Source of the DNA: Flaviflagellibacter sp963786225
Lineage (GTDB): Bacteria; Pseudomonadota; Alphaproteobacteria; Rhizobiales; Methylopilaceae
DNA length: 64,000 nucleotides
Assembly (NCBI GenBank): GCA_963786225.1
Contig: CAWAYQ010000028.1
Span: forward strand, 372,001 to 436,000
Reading direction: 5' to 3'
The notes below the pieces were generated by a model that did no database searches, was not told the DNA's origin, and worked only from the letters and a program-made list of their open reading frames with translations. Positions 1-7,722 of this stretch are shown here, one piece after another (positions within the stretch are counted from its first letter, which is position 1; every line of letters begins with the position of its first letter). The position numbers and the translations under genes are program-made.

Positions 1-1
1 G

Positions 2-598
2 GACATCTCCGACCTGGCGCAGATCGAGCCGCGCATCGCCGAGATCGAGGCCGCGCTCGGTCCGGTCGATGTGCTGGTCAACAACACCGGCGGCCCGCCG
101 CCGACCCCGGCCTCGGGGCAGGATCCGGCGCTGTGGGCCAAGCATTTCAATGCCATGGTACTGTCGGTCATCGGCATCACCGACCGGGTCCTGCCGGGCA
201 TGCGCGCGCGCAAATGGGGGCGCATCATCACCTCGACCTCGTCGGGCGTGGTCGCGCCGATCCCGAATCTCGCGGTGTCCAACGCGCTGCGGCTGTCGCT
301 GGTCGGCTGGTCGAAGACGCTGGCCCGCGAAGTGGCCCGGGACGGCATCACCGCCAACATCGTCCTGCCCGGCCGCATCGCGACCGACCGCATCCGCTTT
401 CTCGACGAGCAGAAGGCCAAGCGCGAAGGCCGCGAGGTCGGCGAGGTATCGGCGGAAAGCACGGCCAGCATTCCGGTTGGCCGCTACGGCGAACCACGGG
501 AATATGGCGATGTCGTCGCTTTCCTGGCGAGCGAGCGAGCGTCCTATGTCACGGGATCGGTGATCCGCATCGATGGCGGGCTGATCGCCAGCATCTGA
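2..598 (+). CDS. SDR-family oxidoreductase, 5'-truncated by window edge
   Basis: C-terminal ~198 residues of a short-chain dehydrogenase/reductase; the start lies before the window. Visible are the NNTGGP stretch of the NAD(P)-fold, a GRIITSTSS strand carrying the catalytic-type serines, and the C-terminal SYVTGSVIRIDGG motif. The usual YxxxK catalytic pair is replaced: the equivalent stretch reads NLAVSNALR, as in a known atypical SDR branch annotated loosely as 3-oxoacyl-ACP reductase-like. The substrate is unknown. It ends 36 bp before a DapA-family gene on the same strand, so the two were probably one catabolic operon. The family call is firm and the reaction is not. Confidence 0.85.
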   Translation, partial: DISDLAQIEPRIAEIEAALGPVDVLVNNTGGPPPTPASGQDPALWAKHFNAMVLSVIGITDRVLPGMRARKWGRIITSTSSGVVAPIPNLAVSNALRLSLVGWSKTLAREVARDGITANIVLPGRIATDRIRFLDEQKAKREGREVGEVSAESTASIPVGRYGEPREYGDVVAFLASERASYVTGSVIRIDGGLIASI

Positions 599-634
599 CC
601 TATTGACCCCAATAAGTTTCCGAAAGACACGACC

Positions 635-1565
635 ATGCTTCTCAACGAACAGGCCGAAGGCGTCTACGCGATCGCGCCGACCCCTTTCGAACCCGACGGC
701 CGCCTCGACACCAAATCGATCGACACCATGGTCGATTTCTATGCCGCGGCCGGCGTCACCGGCCTGACGATCCTCGGCATCATGGGCGAGGCGCCGAAGC
801 TCGAGGCTGACGAGGCGCTCGCCATCGTCAAGCAGGTGGTCAAGCGTGCCAACGGGCTTCCGATCATTGTCGGGGTGTCTGCACCCGGCTTTGCCGCGAT
901 GAAATCATTGGCTCGGGCATCGATGGACAACGGCACAGCCGGCGTGATGATCGCGCCGCCGCCGTCGCTCCGGACCGACGACCAGATCATCGGCTATTAC
1001 GCACAGGCGATCGAGGCGATCGGCGGCGACATCCCCGTCGTCGTCCAGGATTACCCGCTGACGCTATCGGTCGTCATGACGCCGAAGGTCATCCGCCAGA
1101 TCGTCGATGAACCACCCGTCCTGCGTCATGCTCAAGCACGAAGACTGGCCGGGGCTCGAGAAGATCACCGCGCTGCGCGGCTTTCAAAGCGAGGGGTCGA
1201 TGCGGCCGATTTCCATCCTGACCGGCAACGGCGCACTGTTCCTCGATTTCGAGATGGAGCGCGGTGCAGACGGCGCGATGACCGGCTACGCCTTTCCCGA
1301 CATGCTGGTCGATGTGGTGCGCCTGTCCAAGGCCGGCGAGCGCGACCGCGCGCACGATTTGTTCGACGCCCATCTGCCGCTGGTGCGCTACGAGCAGCAG
1401 CAGGGCGTTGGGCTCGCGGTCCGCAAATATGTGCTTCAAAAGCGCGGCGCCATCGCCCACGACGCCCAACGCAAGCCCGGACCCGCCCTCACCAGCAGCG
1501 CCAAGGCCGAGATCGAATATCTGCTGCGCCGCCTGGCGAAAGTCGATCCGCGGGCAAACCTGTAG
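635..1565 (+). pseudogene. Dihydrodipicolinate synthase (DapA)-family lyase, single-base frameshift
   Basis: Residues 1-159, from ATG 635, give the first two-thirds of a DapA/NAL-family TIM barrel, with GITILGxMGE-like strand and the VVVQDYP tyrosine region. The frame is then lost. From about 1113 the next frame continues the protein as HPSCVMLKHEDW, containing the Schiff-base lysine, and ends at 1565. The break is one extra C at 1112-1113: removing it restores VDEHPSCVMLKHED. Without that repair the 372-codon reading would run to 1753 with a non-homologous tail. It is either a recent pseudogene or a sequencing error. It sits directly after the SDR gene, suggesting a sugar-acid or keto-acid operon. 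Confidence 0.8.
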
Positions 1566-1701
1566 CGATGGCAAGACGGGAGACAAATCCGGTTCCCCCG
1601 ACCGAACGAATCGTGGTGGCCGGTGTAACGACGCTGGGAGGTAGTCGGGCGGTTAACTGCTCAGCGCAGCGGAAGCCCGGCGCGACAAGTCCAAAGCCGC
1701 C

Positions 1702-1860
1702 TCACAAAGCGATGACGTCAATCACGCGTCCGGGTACGGCCTGCGCCAGTTGAGCCACGTGGCTGTGATGCGTGAAGAGGATGACCTGCTGACCCTTGAA
1801 GACCTGTCGCGCGTGATCGCGGACACCTTCGACGTGGCGAGAGGAGACGCGGCGCAACGA
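1702..1860 (-). pseudogene. Possible C-terminal remnant of a large YhaN-like ATPase
   Basis: On the minus strand an open frame ends at 1702 with GQQVILFTHHSHVAQLAQA and then VIDVIAL before the stop. This resembles the switch/H-loop region that closes YhaN-type and SMC-like ATPases (QVILFTHHxHLVELA). Nothing recognisable of the rest of such a protein lies upstream, because paoC ends at 1915. The 1566-1914 gap therefore seems to hold a decayed gene tail plus unassigned sequence. The assignment rests on about 40 residues of motif resemblance. Confidence 0.35.
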
Positions 1861-1914
1861 AGCGGTGTTCGCGATGACGCCGCTTGCCGAACCGCGGATA
1901 TCAGAAGCCCCCGG

Positions 1915-4131
1915 TTACGTAACTTCCGGCATCCCACCGATCAGCTTGTCCAGCGTGATCGGATAGTCGCGGACGCGGACGCCGGTTGCGTTGTAGATTG
2001 CATTGGCGACTGCCGCGGCAACGCCGCAAATACCGAGTTCCCCCACGCCCTTTGACTTCATCGGCGAAGAAATGGGGTCGACCTCGTCGAGGAAGATCAC
2101 CTCCTGGTGCGGAATGTCGGCATGGACGGGCACCTCGTAGCTGGCCAAGTCGTGGTTGACGAAGAATCCGATGCGCGTGTCGACCGCGAGCGCCTCCATC
2201 AAGGCCGCGCCCACGCCCATTGTCATCGCGCCGATGACCTGGCTGCGCGCGGATTTGGGATTGAGGATGCGGCCGGCGTCACAAACCGAGAGCATGCGGC
2301 GAATACGAACCTCACCGGTGTAGGAATCGACCGCTACCTCGACGAAGTGACCTGCGAAGGTCGATTGCTGATACTTCTTGCCGAGATCGCCATACTCGAT
2401 AGCGTCTTCGGCGGTGACCCCCGCATCACCGGCTGCGTCGGCCAGCAATGCGCTGCGACCGCCCGAAATCACCTTGCCGTCTGCGAACTCAACATCGGCC
2501 GCGTCGAAGCCGAGCTTCTGGGCGACCGCTTCGCGAAGCTTTACACAAGCGGCATAGACGCCCGATGTGGAGTTGGTCGCGCCCCACTGGCCACCGGATC
2601 CCGACGACACGGGGAAGGTCGAATCCCCAAGCCGGACTATCACCCGGTCGAGCGGCACGCCCATCATCTCCGCGGCCGTCTGCGCGATGATGGTATAGGA
2701 GCCGGTCCCAATGTCGGTCATATCAGTTGAGACCGTAACGACACCCTTCTTGTCGACGCCGACGCGGGCCGCAGACTTGGTGAGCAGGTTGTTTCGAAAC
2801 CCGGCGGCCATTCCCAGACCGACCAGCCAACGCCCTTCGCGCACCTGACCCGGCTTCGCGTTGCGTTTGCTCCAGCCGAAACGATCCGCTCCCTGCCGCA
2901 GGCACTCGACCAGATGGCGCTCGGAAAAGGGACGCGACGGCTTCTCCGGATCGACCTGCGTGTCGTTGACTATCCGGAACTCGACCGGGTCCATACCCAG
3001 TCGCTCGGCCATCTCATCCATTGCGATCTCGAGCGCCATCAATCCCGAAGCCTCCCCCGGGGCGCGCATAGAGTTGCCCTCTGGCAAGTCCATCACCGCG
3101 AGCCGCATCAGCGTCAAGCGATTGGCGCCGGCGTAAAGCAGCCTGGTCTGGGCGACCGCGGTCTCCGGCTTTCCGCCATGCAGGTTGCCGGACGCGCTCT
3201 CATGCGCGATTGCGGTGATCTTGCCATCGCGGTCAGAGCCAAGGCGGATGCGCTGGATCGTCGCCGCGCGATGCGTGGTGTTGTTAGGGATGATGGGGCG
3301 GGTCAGCGCGACCTTTACCGGCCTCCCGGCTGCCTTCGCGCCCAGTGCCGCAAGCGGCGCGTCGGCGCGCAGGAACAGCTTCGAGCCGAAGCCCCCGCCG
3401 ATGTATGGCGAGATCAGCCGGACACTCTCCGGCGCGATGCCCAGCGTCTTGGCAAGGTCGCCCTTGCCCCAGTTGATCATCTGGTTCGATGTCCAGACCG
3501 TCAGCTTTTCGCCTTCCCACATCGCAAGCGAAGCGTGCGGCTCCATCATGGAGTGGCTCTGGTCGGGGGTGGTGTAGGTTTTGTCGAGCTTGACCGGAGC
3601 CGCCGCGAACGCGGCGTCGAAGTCGCCGACACGGTCGATCGCCGGCCCGCTGAGGCCTTCGCTGCTGCCGTCATTGATCGGGGCGGTCTTGGCCAGCGCG
3701 GCGAGGTCGAACCTCCCCTGCTCACGTGCATACGCGACGCGGATCGCGCCGGCAGCCGCCCGCGCCTCCTCAAACGTCTCGGCCACCACGATGGCAATCG
3801 CCTGATGATAATGCGCAATTTCCGCACCACCGAACAGGTGCGCGGTGTTCCTTGTCCCTAGCGGAAGCTTCGGCATGTCCAGCGTCGAGACGATGGCAAT
3901 CACGCCGGGCAAGGCCTTGGCCTCGGCGACGTCCATTGCCACGATCCTACCCTTGGCGATCGCCGAGCCGACGATAAAGCCATAGGCTTGGTTCGGCACG
4001 ACATCGTGCCGTTCATAGGCGTAGGGCGCCGTCCCGGTGGTCTTGAGTTTCCCATCGATGCGGTCTGTGGGCCGGCCAACGACCTTGAGCTGATCGATCG
4101 GGTTTGTGGTGGCGGGAGTGTCGAATTTCAT
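1915..4131 (-). CDS. paoC: Periplasmic aldehyde oxidoreductase, molybdopterin-binding subunit (PaoC-like)
   Basis: 738 residues, close to E. coli PaoC (YagR). It is a xanthine-dehydrogenase-family large subunit: the N-terminal Ald_Xan_dh_C-like hammerhead domain (about 15-150) is followed by the Mo-cofactor domain. Visible motifs include the GGGFGSK loop, SMRAPGEASG, GSGGQWGA and, near residue 700, KGVGELG carrying the catalytic glutamate. It oxidises aldehydes to carboxylic acids with PaoB (FAD) and PaoA (2Fe-2S). It is the last gene of paoA-paoB-paoC, 3 bp after paoB. It has no signal peptide of its own, as expected if it is exported with Tat-dependent PaoA. The physiological substrate is not known from sequence. 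Confidence 0.9.
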   Translation of the reverse strand: MKFDTPATTNPIDQLKVVGRPTDRIDGKLKTTGTAPYAYERHDVVPNQAYGFIVGSAIAKGRIVAMDVAEAKALPGVIAIVSTLDMPKLPLGTRNTAHLFGGAEIAHYHQAIAIVVAETFEEARAAAGAIRVAYAREQGRFDLAALAKTAPINDGSSEGLSGPAIDRVGDFDAAFAAAPVKLDKTYTTPDQSHSMMEPHASLAMWEGEKLTVWTSNQMINWGKGDLAKTLGIAPESVRLISPYIGGGFGSKLFLRADAPLAALGAKAAGRPVKVALTRPIIPNNTTHRAATIQRIRLGSDRDGKITAIAHESASGNLHGGKPETAVAQTRLLYAGANRLTLMRLAVMDLPEGNSMRAPGEASGLMALEIAMDEMAERLGMDPVEFRIVNDTQVDPEKPSRPFSERHLVECLRQGADRFGWSKRNAKPGQVREGRWLVGLGMAAGFRNNLLTKSAARVGVDKKGVVTVSTDMTDIGTGSYTIIAQTAAEMMGVPLDRVIVRLGDSTFPVSSGSGGQWGATNSTSGVYAACVKLREAVAQKLGFDAADVEFADGKVISGGRSALLADAAGDAGVTAEDAIEYGDLGKKYQQSTFAGHFVEVAVDSYTGEVRIRRMLSVCDAGRILNPKSARSQVIGAMTMGVGAALMEALAVDTRIGFFVNHDLASYEVPVHADIPHQEVIFLDEVDPISSPMKSKGVGELGICGVAAAVANAIYNATGVRVRDYPITLDKLIGGMPEVT

Positions 4132-4134
4132 GGC

Positions 4135-5085
4135 TCAGCCCCTTGCTTCCGCGAGCGCAGATGCAAGCGTGCGCTCGGCGAGCGCGAGCTTGAATGCATT
4201 CTGATCTGTGGGTGTTGCGCCTTCGAGCAATCGCACCGTCACAGCCTTCGCTCCGCGCGGCATGGCGGACTCCGCTTCCTCGACCCGCCAGGGCTTGTGC
4301 GCCACGCCGCCCAGCGCGACCCGACCTTGACCATCACGCTGGACGATGGCCGCGACCGACACCAGCGCAAATGCGTAAGACGCGCGGTCGCGCACTTTCC
4401 GATAGATGTGCGCCCCGCCGACCGGCCGTGGCAAAGCAACCGACGTAATCAATTCGCCCGGTTCGAGCGTGGTCTCGATCTGCGGTTCATTCCCCGGGAG
4501 GCGGTGGAATTCCGCGATCGGAATGGCGCGCTCCGTGCCGTCCGGTTTCACCGTTTCCACGGTCGCATCGAGCGCACGCATGGCCACCGCCATGTCGCTC
4601 GGGTTTGTCGCGATGCAGGAATCGCTGGACCCGATCACCGCCAATTGACGGGTGAACCCGCCGATCGCGGAGCAGCCACTTCCGGGCTCACGCTTGTTGC
4701 ACGGCTGGTTGGTGTCGTAAAAGTATGGACAGCGCGTGCGCTGCAGAAGATTTCCGGCCGTTGTCGCCCTGTTTCGCAATTGGCCCGACGCACCGGCGAG
4801 CAGCGCGCGCGAAAGGACCGCGTAGTCGCGACGCACCCGCGGATCGGCCGCGAGATCCGTGTTGCGGACCAGCGCACCGATGCGGAGTCCGCCTTCGGCC
4901 GTCCCTTCGATCTTGTCGAGTCCAAGTCCGTTCACGTCAATCAGGTGAGCCGGCGTTTCGATCTCGAGTTTCATGAGGTCCAGCAGATTGGTCCCGCCGG
5001 CGATGAATTTTGCGCCCGGTGCATGCGCCGCTGCATCCACGGCTTCGGCGGGAGAATGTGCGCGTTCGTAGGTGAAAGATTTCAT
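4135..5085 (-). CDS. paoB: Aldehyde oxidoreductase FAD-binding subunit (PaoB-like)
   Basis: 316 residues. It is a CO-dehydrogenase-flavoprotein-type FAD subunit with the FAD loop KFIAGGTNLLDLMK near residues 25-38 and GNLLQRTRC near 110. The insertion with cysteines in RTRCPYF, QPCNK and GSGCSA is characteristic of PaoB (YagS), which carries an extra 4Fe-4S cluster absent from most xanthine-dehydrogenase FAD subunits. It transfers electrons between the Fe-S subunit and FAD. Its start overlaps the paoA stop by 4 bp (ATGA-type coupling) and paoC follows after 3 bp. Confidence 0.9.
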   Translation of the reverse strand: MKSFTYERAHSPAEAVDAAAHAPGAKFIAGGTNLLDLMKLEIETPAHLIDVNGLGLDKIEGTAEGGLRIGALVRNTDLAADPRVRRDYAVLSRALLAGASGQLRNRATTAGNLLQRTRCPYFYDTNQPCNKREPGSGCSAIGGFTRQLAVIGSSDSCIATNPSDMAVAMRALDATVETVKPDGTERAIPIAEFHRLPGNEPQIETTLEPGELITSVALPRPVGGAHIYRKVRDRASYAFALVSVAAIVQRDGQGRVALGGVAHKPWRVEEAESAMPRGAKAVTVRLLEGATPTDQNAFKLALAERTLASALAEARG

Positions 5086-5726
5086 GCGGCCCTCCCGGCG
5101 ACTTCGGTCATCGCCTCGACAATGTTCGAGTACGCGCCACAGCGGCAGATATTGCCGCTCATCCGCTCGCGCAGTTCGTCAGTGGTCGCCTCCGGCGCGG
5201 CAGTGAGGTCCTCGCTGACGAAGCCGGGGATTCCAGCCTTGATCTCGTCGAGCACCGCGACGGCGGAGCAGATCTGGCCGGGCGTGCAGTATCCACATTG
5301 GTAGCCGTCATGCTTCACAAATGCCGCCTGCATCGGATGCAGGTTTTCGGGCGTGCCCAGTCCCTCGATGGTCGTGATGCTTTCGCCTTCGTGCATCACC
5401 GCAAGGGTCAAGCAGGAATTGAGCCGGCGTCCATTGACGATCACCGTACATGCGCCGCACTGGCCGTGGTCGCAGCCCTTCTTGGTTCCCGTGAGCTGGA
5501 GCCGTTCGCGAAGCGCGTCGAGCAGTGTCATGCGGGCATCGACCACGATCGTTTTCGATTGGCCGTTTACGTTGAATGACACATCCAGAAAGGACGGGGC
5601 GATTAATTGCGCCTGCGCATGTCCGAACGCATGTGCGATGGAGGGCACCTCAGAGAGCAGCGTCACGGTGGCGGTACCGACCATGAGTTCGCGGCGTGAT
5701 AGGTTGAAGTCGCCGGAGTTATGCAT
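5082..5726 (-). CDS. paoA: Aldehyde oxidoreductase 2Fe-2S subunit with Tat signal (PaoA-like)
   Basis: 214 residues. The N-terminus has a twin-arginine motif (LSRRELMVG) followed by a hydrophobic stretch and an AHA-type cleavage region, matching Tat export of the PaoABC complex. The plant-type 2Fe-2S motif is GCDHGQCGACTV with a later NSC, and the second cluster is CGYCTPG plus CRCGAY near the C-terminus. It is the first gene of the operon. It overlaps by 8 bp the damaged xdhC gene upstream, which would ordinarily encode the Mo-cofactor insertion factor. Confidence 0.9.
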   Translation of the reverse strand: MHNSGDFNLSRRELMVGTATVTLLSEVPSIAHAFGHAQAQLIAPSFLDVSFNVNGQSKTIVVDARMTLLDALRERLQLTGTKKGCDHGQCGACTVIVNGRRLNSCLTLAVMHEGESITTIEGLGTPENLHPMQAAFVKHDGYQCGYCTPGQICSAVAVLDEIKAGIPGFVSEDLTAAPEATTDELRERMSGNICRCGAYSNIVEAMTEVAGRAA

Positions 5727-6081
5727 GTGCGAGAATCCTCCCGTGCCTACACAGAGGTTCCAGTGACGGCTGATAAGGTTCGATGTCGTCGAAGGTTCGA
5801 GCCGCGTCCCGATAGACGTCTGCGACCTGGCTCAGAATCGACAGCGCACGTGTTTCAGGATCGCGGGTGGTCGGGATCAGCCCGTCAGAACTCACGACCC
5901 GCGAGAGGATAGCCGGAGATATTCCGCTGCGCCGGAAGGCACCGCCCTCAGTGACGATCCCGTGTGTGCCGGAGGCGCGGGACGATTGCCCTCTGACGTT
6001 GGTGATGGTGACGAGCGCGGTTTTCTCGCCGCGCGCGGAAGCCTCCATAAGGAATCTGAAGAGAGAGGCAGCACCTTTCAT
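5719..6081 (-). pseudogene. XdhC/CoxI-family Mo-cofactor insertion protein with large internal deletion
   Basis: From ATG 6081 the frame encodes about 120 residues where a functional XdhC has well over 200. The N-terminal part (KTALVTITNVRGQSSRASGTH) matches the XdhC N-domain up to its Ser-Gly-Gly-Cys region, which here reads RRSGISPAIL without the Cys. The sequence then jumps to what looks like the C-terminal tail (SDGLIPTTRDPETRALSIL). The Rossmann middle is gone. The frame stays open, so a clean in-frame deletion or fusion happened. It lies just upstream of paoA, where a molybdenum-enzyme chaperone would be expected. A longer upstream reading to 6192 adds no recognisable sequence. Confidence 0.6.
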
Positions 6082-6103
6082 GAGCGTCGTTCCATCGCTC
6101 AGC
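6061..6103. repeat. Direct repeat copy 1 (43 bp), overlapping the xdhC start
   Basis: This 43-bp segment recurs at 6318-6360 in the same orientation with 4 mismatches. The core CTTTCATGAGCGTCGTTCC is identical in both. Copy 1 covers the ATG and upstream region of the truncated xdhC on the minus strand. Confidence 0.85.
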
Positions 6104-6317
6104 GACCGTCGGGTCATGCTAGCAGCTGACGGCCGCGGCCAACCCTCGTCGTCTACCTTTAGGACGTTTGCGGTCCCGTTCCCGGAACCCACTGCTGACC
6201 GAACTCAACGGCCCGCGCTCTCTGATCGTCCCTGCCCGGCCGCACTGCGTCTTTCGAAGATGCACCGAATTTCGAATTCGCACGGCCGGTCGTTCAAACG
6301 AGTAACGGCAAGCAAGA

Positions 6318-6360
6318 GAGAGAGGCACTAGCTTTCATGAGCGTCGTTCCATTGCTCAGC
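6318..6360. repeat. Direct repeat copy 2 (43 bp)
   Basis: This is the second copy of the 6061-6103 segment, 257 bp downstream. Flanks on both sides differ from copy 1. It therefore looks like a duplicated xdhC-start fragment left by a rearrangement rather than an inserted element. Confidence 0.85.
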
Positions 6361-6468
6361 CTCTGGTTTGTCAGACCCGAGCGCGTAGACTTCGTCGGGC
6401 TGTCGCCTATGGCCGGGGCCATGGCCTTGAAGGTATCGAACCGAATGATCGGATCAGTCGACCCGGGC

Positions 6469-6546
6469 GCCGGTTTAGCTCAGCGGTACAGCAGCGGTTT
6501 TGTAAACTGGAGGGTCTGGCCCTCTCGCAGAGGGAAGCGACCGGCC
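6469..6546 (+). tRNA. Degenerate tRNA-Thr(UGU)-like sequence
   Basis: A 78-nt stretch has GCCGGTT at the 5' end pairing with GACCGGC at the 3' end (7 bp, one G-U), and a canonical A-box (TTTAGCTCAGCGGTA). The anticodon arm centres on the loop TTTGTAA, giving anticodon TGT (Thr). The T-arm is abnormal: CCCT/AGGG encloses CTCGCAG instead of TTCGANT, the D-stem is only about 3 bp and no CCA follows. It is more likely a tRNA pseudogene or tRNA-derived scar, such as an integration site, than a working tRNA. Confidence 0.45.
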
Positions 6547-6711
6547 AAAGCACCTCGGAGGGCGCATTTGGACGGCGCCGCCGGATTTCATCCACGCTCT
6601 AACCGCTTCGTATGGACGTCCCCATGGGGCAGCAGCAGGATATCGCCTGCGTCCGGGTGCAGCGGGCCGAAGCCGGATCAGCGCGATGCGAAATCATGCA
6701 CCCCCACGCCG

Positions 6712-7722
6712 TCAGTGGTATCCGATGTCGGCCCGCACTTTGCCGCGGAAGACCCAATAGGACCAACTCGTGTACATCAGGATCACCGGCAGAAGCACGA
6801 GCGTTCCGATCAGCAGAAAAACTTGAGTCCGGTCGGACGATGCACTCTCCCACAATGTGAAGTGATGAGGCACGATCATCGGGTAAAGGCTGATGGCAAT
6901 TCCGATATATGAAAGGATGAAAAGGCCGATCCCACCTACGAATGGCAGCACTTCGGAACGGCTCCCGAGCGCGTGCCAGGTGAGCAGCCCGACAGCGACA
7001 GTCGCAATCGGAACCGGCGCCAGAAAAATGATGTTCGGAAACGCGAACCAGCGTGAGGCGATCGCCGGGTTCATGAGCGGCGTCCAGATACTGACGATGC
7101 CGATGCCTAGCAAAACGCCGATCAGACAGACACGGCCCTGACGACGGGCGGCGTCCTGAAGGTCCCCTTGGGTCTTGAGGATCAGCCAGCCCGCACCGAG
7201 AAGCCCATATCCGAACAACAGGGCGAGCCCGGTCAGAACCGAGAATGGTGTCAGGAAATCGAACGAGGTGCCGGAGAACGCCCGCCCACTGACCTGAAAT
7301 CCCTGGATGAAACTGCCGAGCACCACGCCCTGCGCGAAGGTCGCAATGCCTGATCCGTAATTGAACGCGTGGTCCCAAAACGTTTTGTGCTCGGCGTCCC
7401 GGAAGCGGAACTCGAACGCCACCCCCCGAAAAACCAGTGCAAGCAGCATCACGAGAATTGGAAAATAAACCGCGGGAATGATGATGGCGAACGCGAGCGG
7501 GAAGGCCGCGAGCAAGCCAAGCCCGCCGAGCACGAGCCAGGTTTCATTTCCGTCCCAGATCGGCGCAATCGAATTCATGATTGTATTGCGAGAAGCTGTG
7601 TTCGGCGCCAAGCCAAAGAGAATTCCGACGCCGAGATCGAAGCCGTCAAGGAGGACGTAGAAGAACACGGCAATGCCGAGGATCAGCGTCCAGATCGGCA
7701 CGAAGTCCATCAACTGACTCAT
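6712..7722 (-). CDS. cydB: Cytochrome bd-type (CIO) quinol oxidase subunit II
   Basis: 336 residues with eight or nine hydrophobic helices. Typical CydB features are the N-terminal LDGFDLGVGIL helix, the conserved NSIAPIWDGNETWLVLGG loop near residues 50-67, and a C-terminal TSWSYWVFRGKV. It forms the membrane heterodimer with CydA that reduces O2 to water with quinol. It is translationally coupled to cydA (start overlaps the cydA stop by 4 bp). No CydX- or DUF2474-type small gene follows it, unlike the other cyd operon in this window. Confidence 0.92.
   Translation of the reverse strand: MSQLMDFVPIWTLILGIAVFFYVLLDGFDLGVGILFGLAPNTASRNTIMNSIAPIWDGNETWLVLGGLGLLAAFPLAFAIIIPAVYFPILVMLLALVFRGVAFEFRFRDAEHKTFWDHAFNYGSGIATFAQGVVLGSFIQGFQVSGRAFSGTSFDFLTPFSVLTGLALLFGYGLLGAGWLILKTQGDLQDAARRQGRVCLIGVLLGIGIVSIWTPLMNPAIASRWFAFPNIIFLAPVPIATVAVGLLTWHALGSRSEVLPFVGGIGLFILSYIGIAISLYPMIVPHHFTLWESASSDRTQVFLLIGTLVLLPVILMYTSWSYWVFRGKVRADIGYH

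Larger units (their letters stand above)
6082..6711. other. 630-bp gene-free, rearranged interval
   Basis: No convincing gene lies between the xdhC remnant and cydB. The interval holds the second copy of the 43-bp repeat (6318-6360) and a tRNA-Thr-like sequence (6469-6546). The remaining open frames are short and match nothing I recognise. Confidence 0.6.

Noticed and set aside
635..1753. Reading the DapA-family gene as an intact 372-aa protein to 1753.
   Set aside because: Residues after about 159 are low-complexity Arg-rich shadow sequence; the homologous part continues in another frame to 1565.
1750..2055. Plus-strand 101-aa ORF in the gap before paoC.
   Set aside because: It overlaps the well-supported paoC 3' end on the other strand and looks like shadow sequence.
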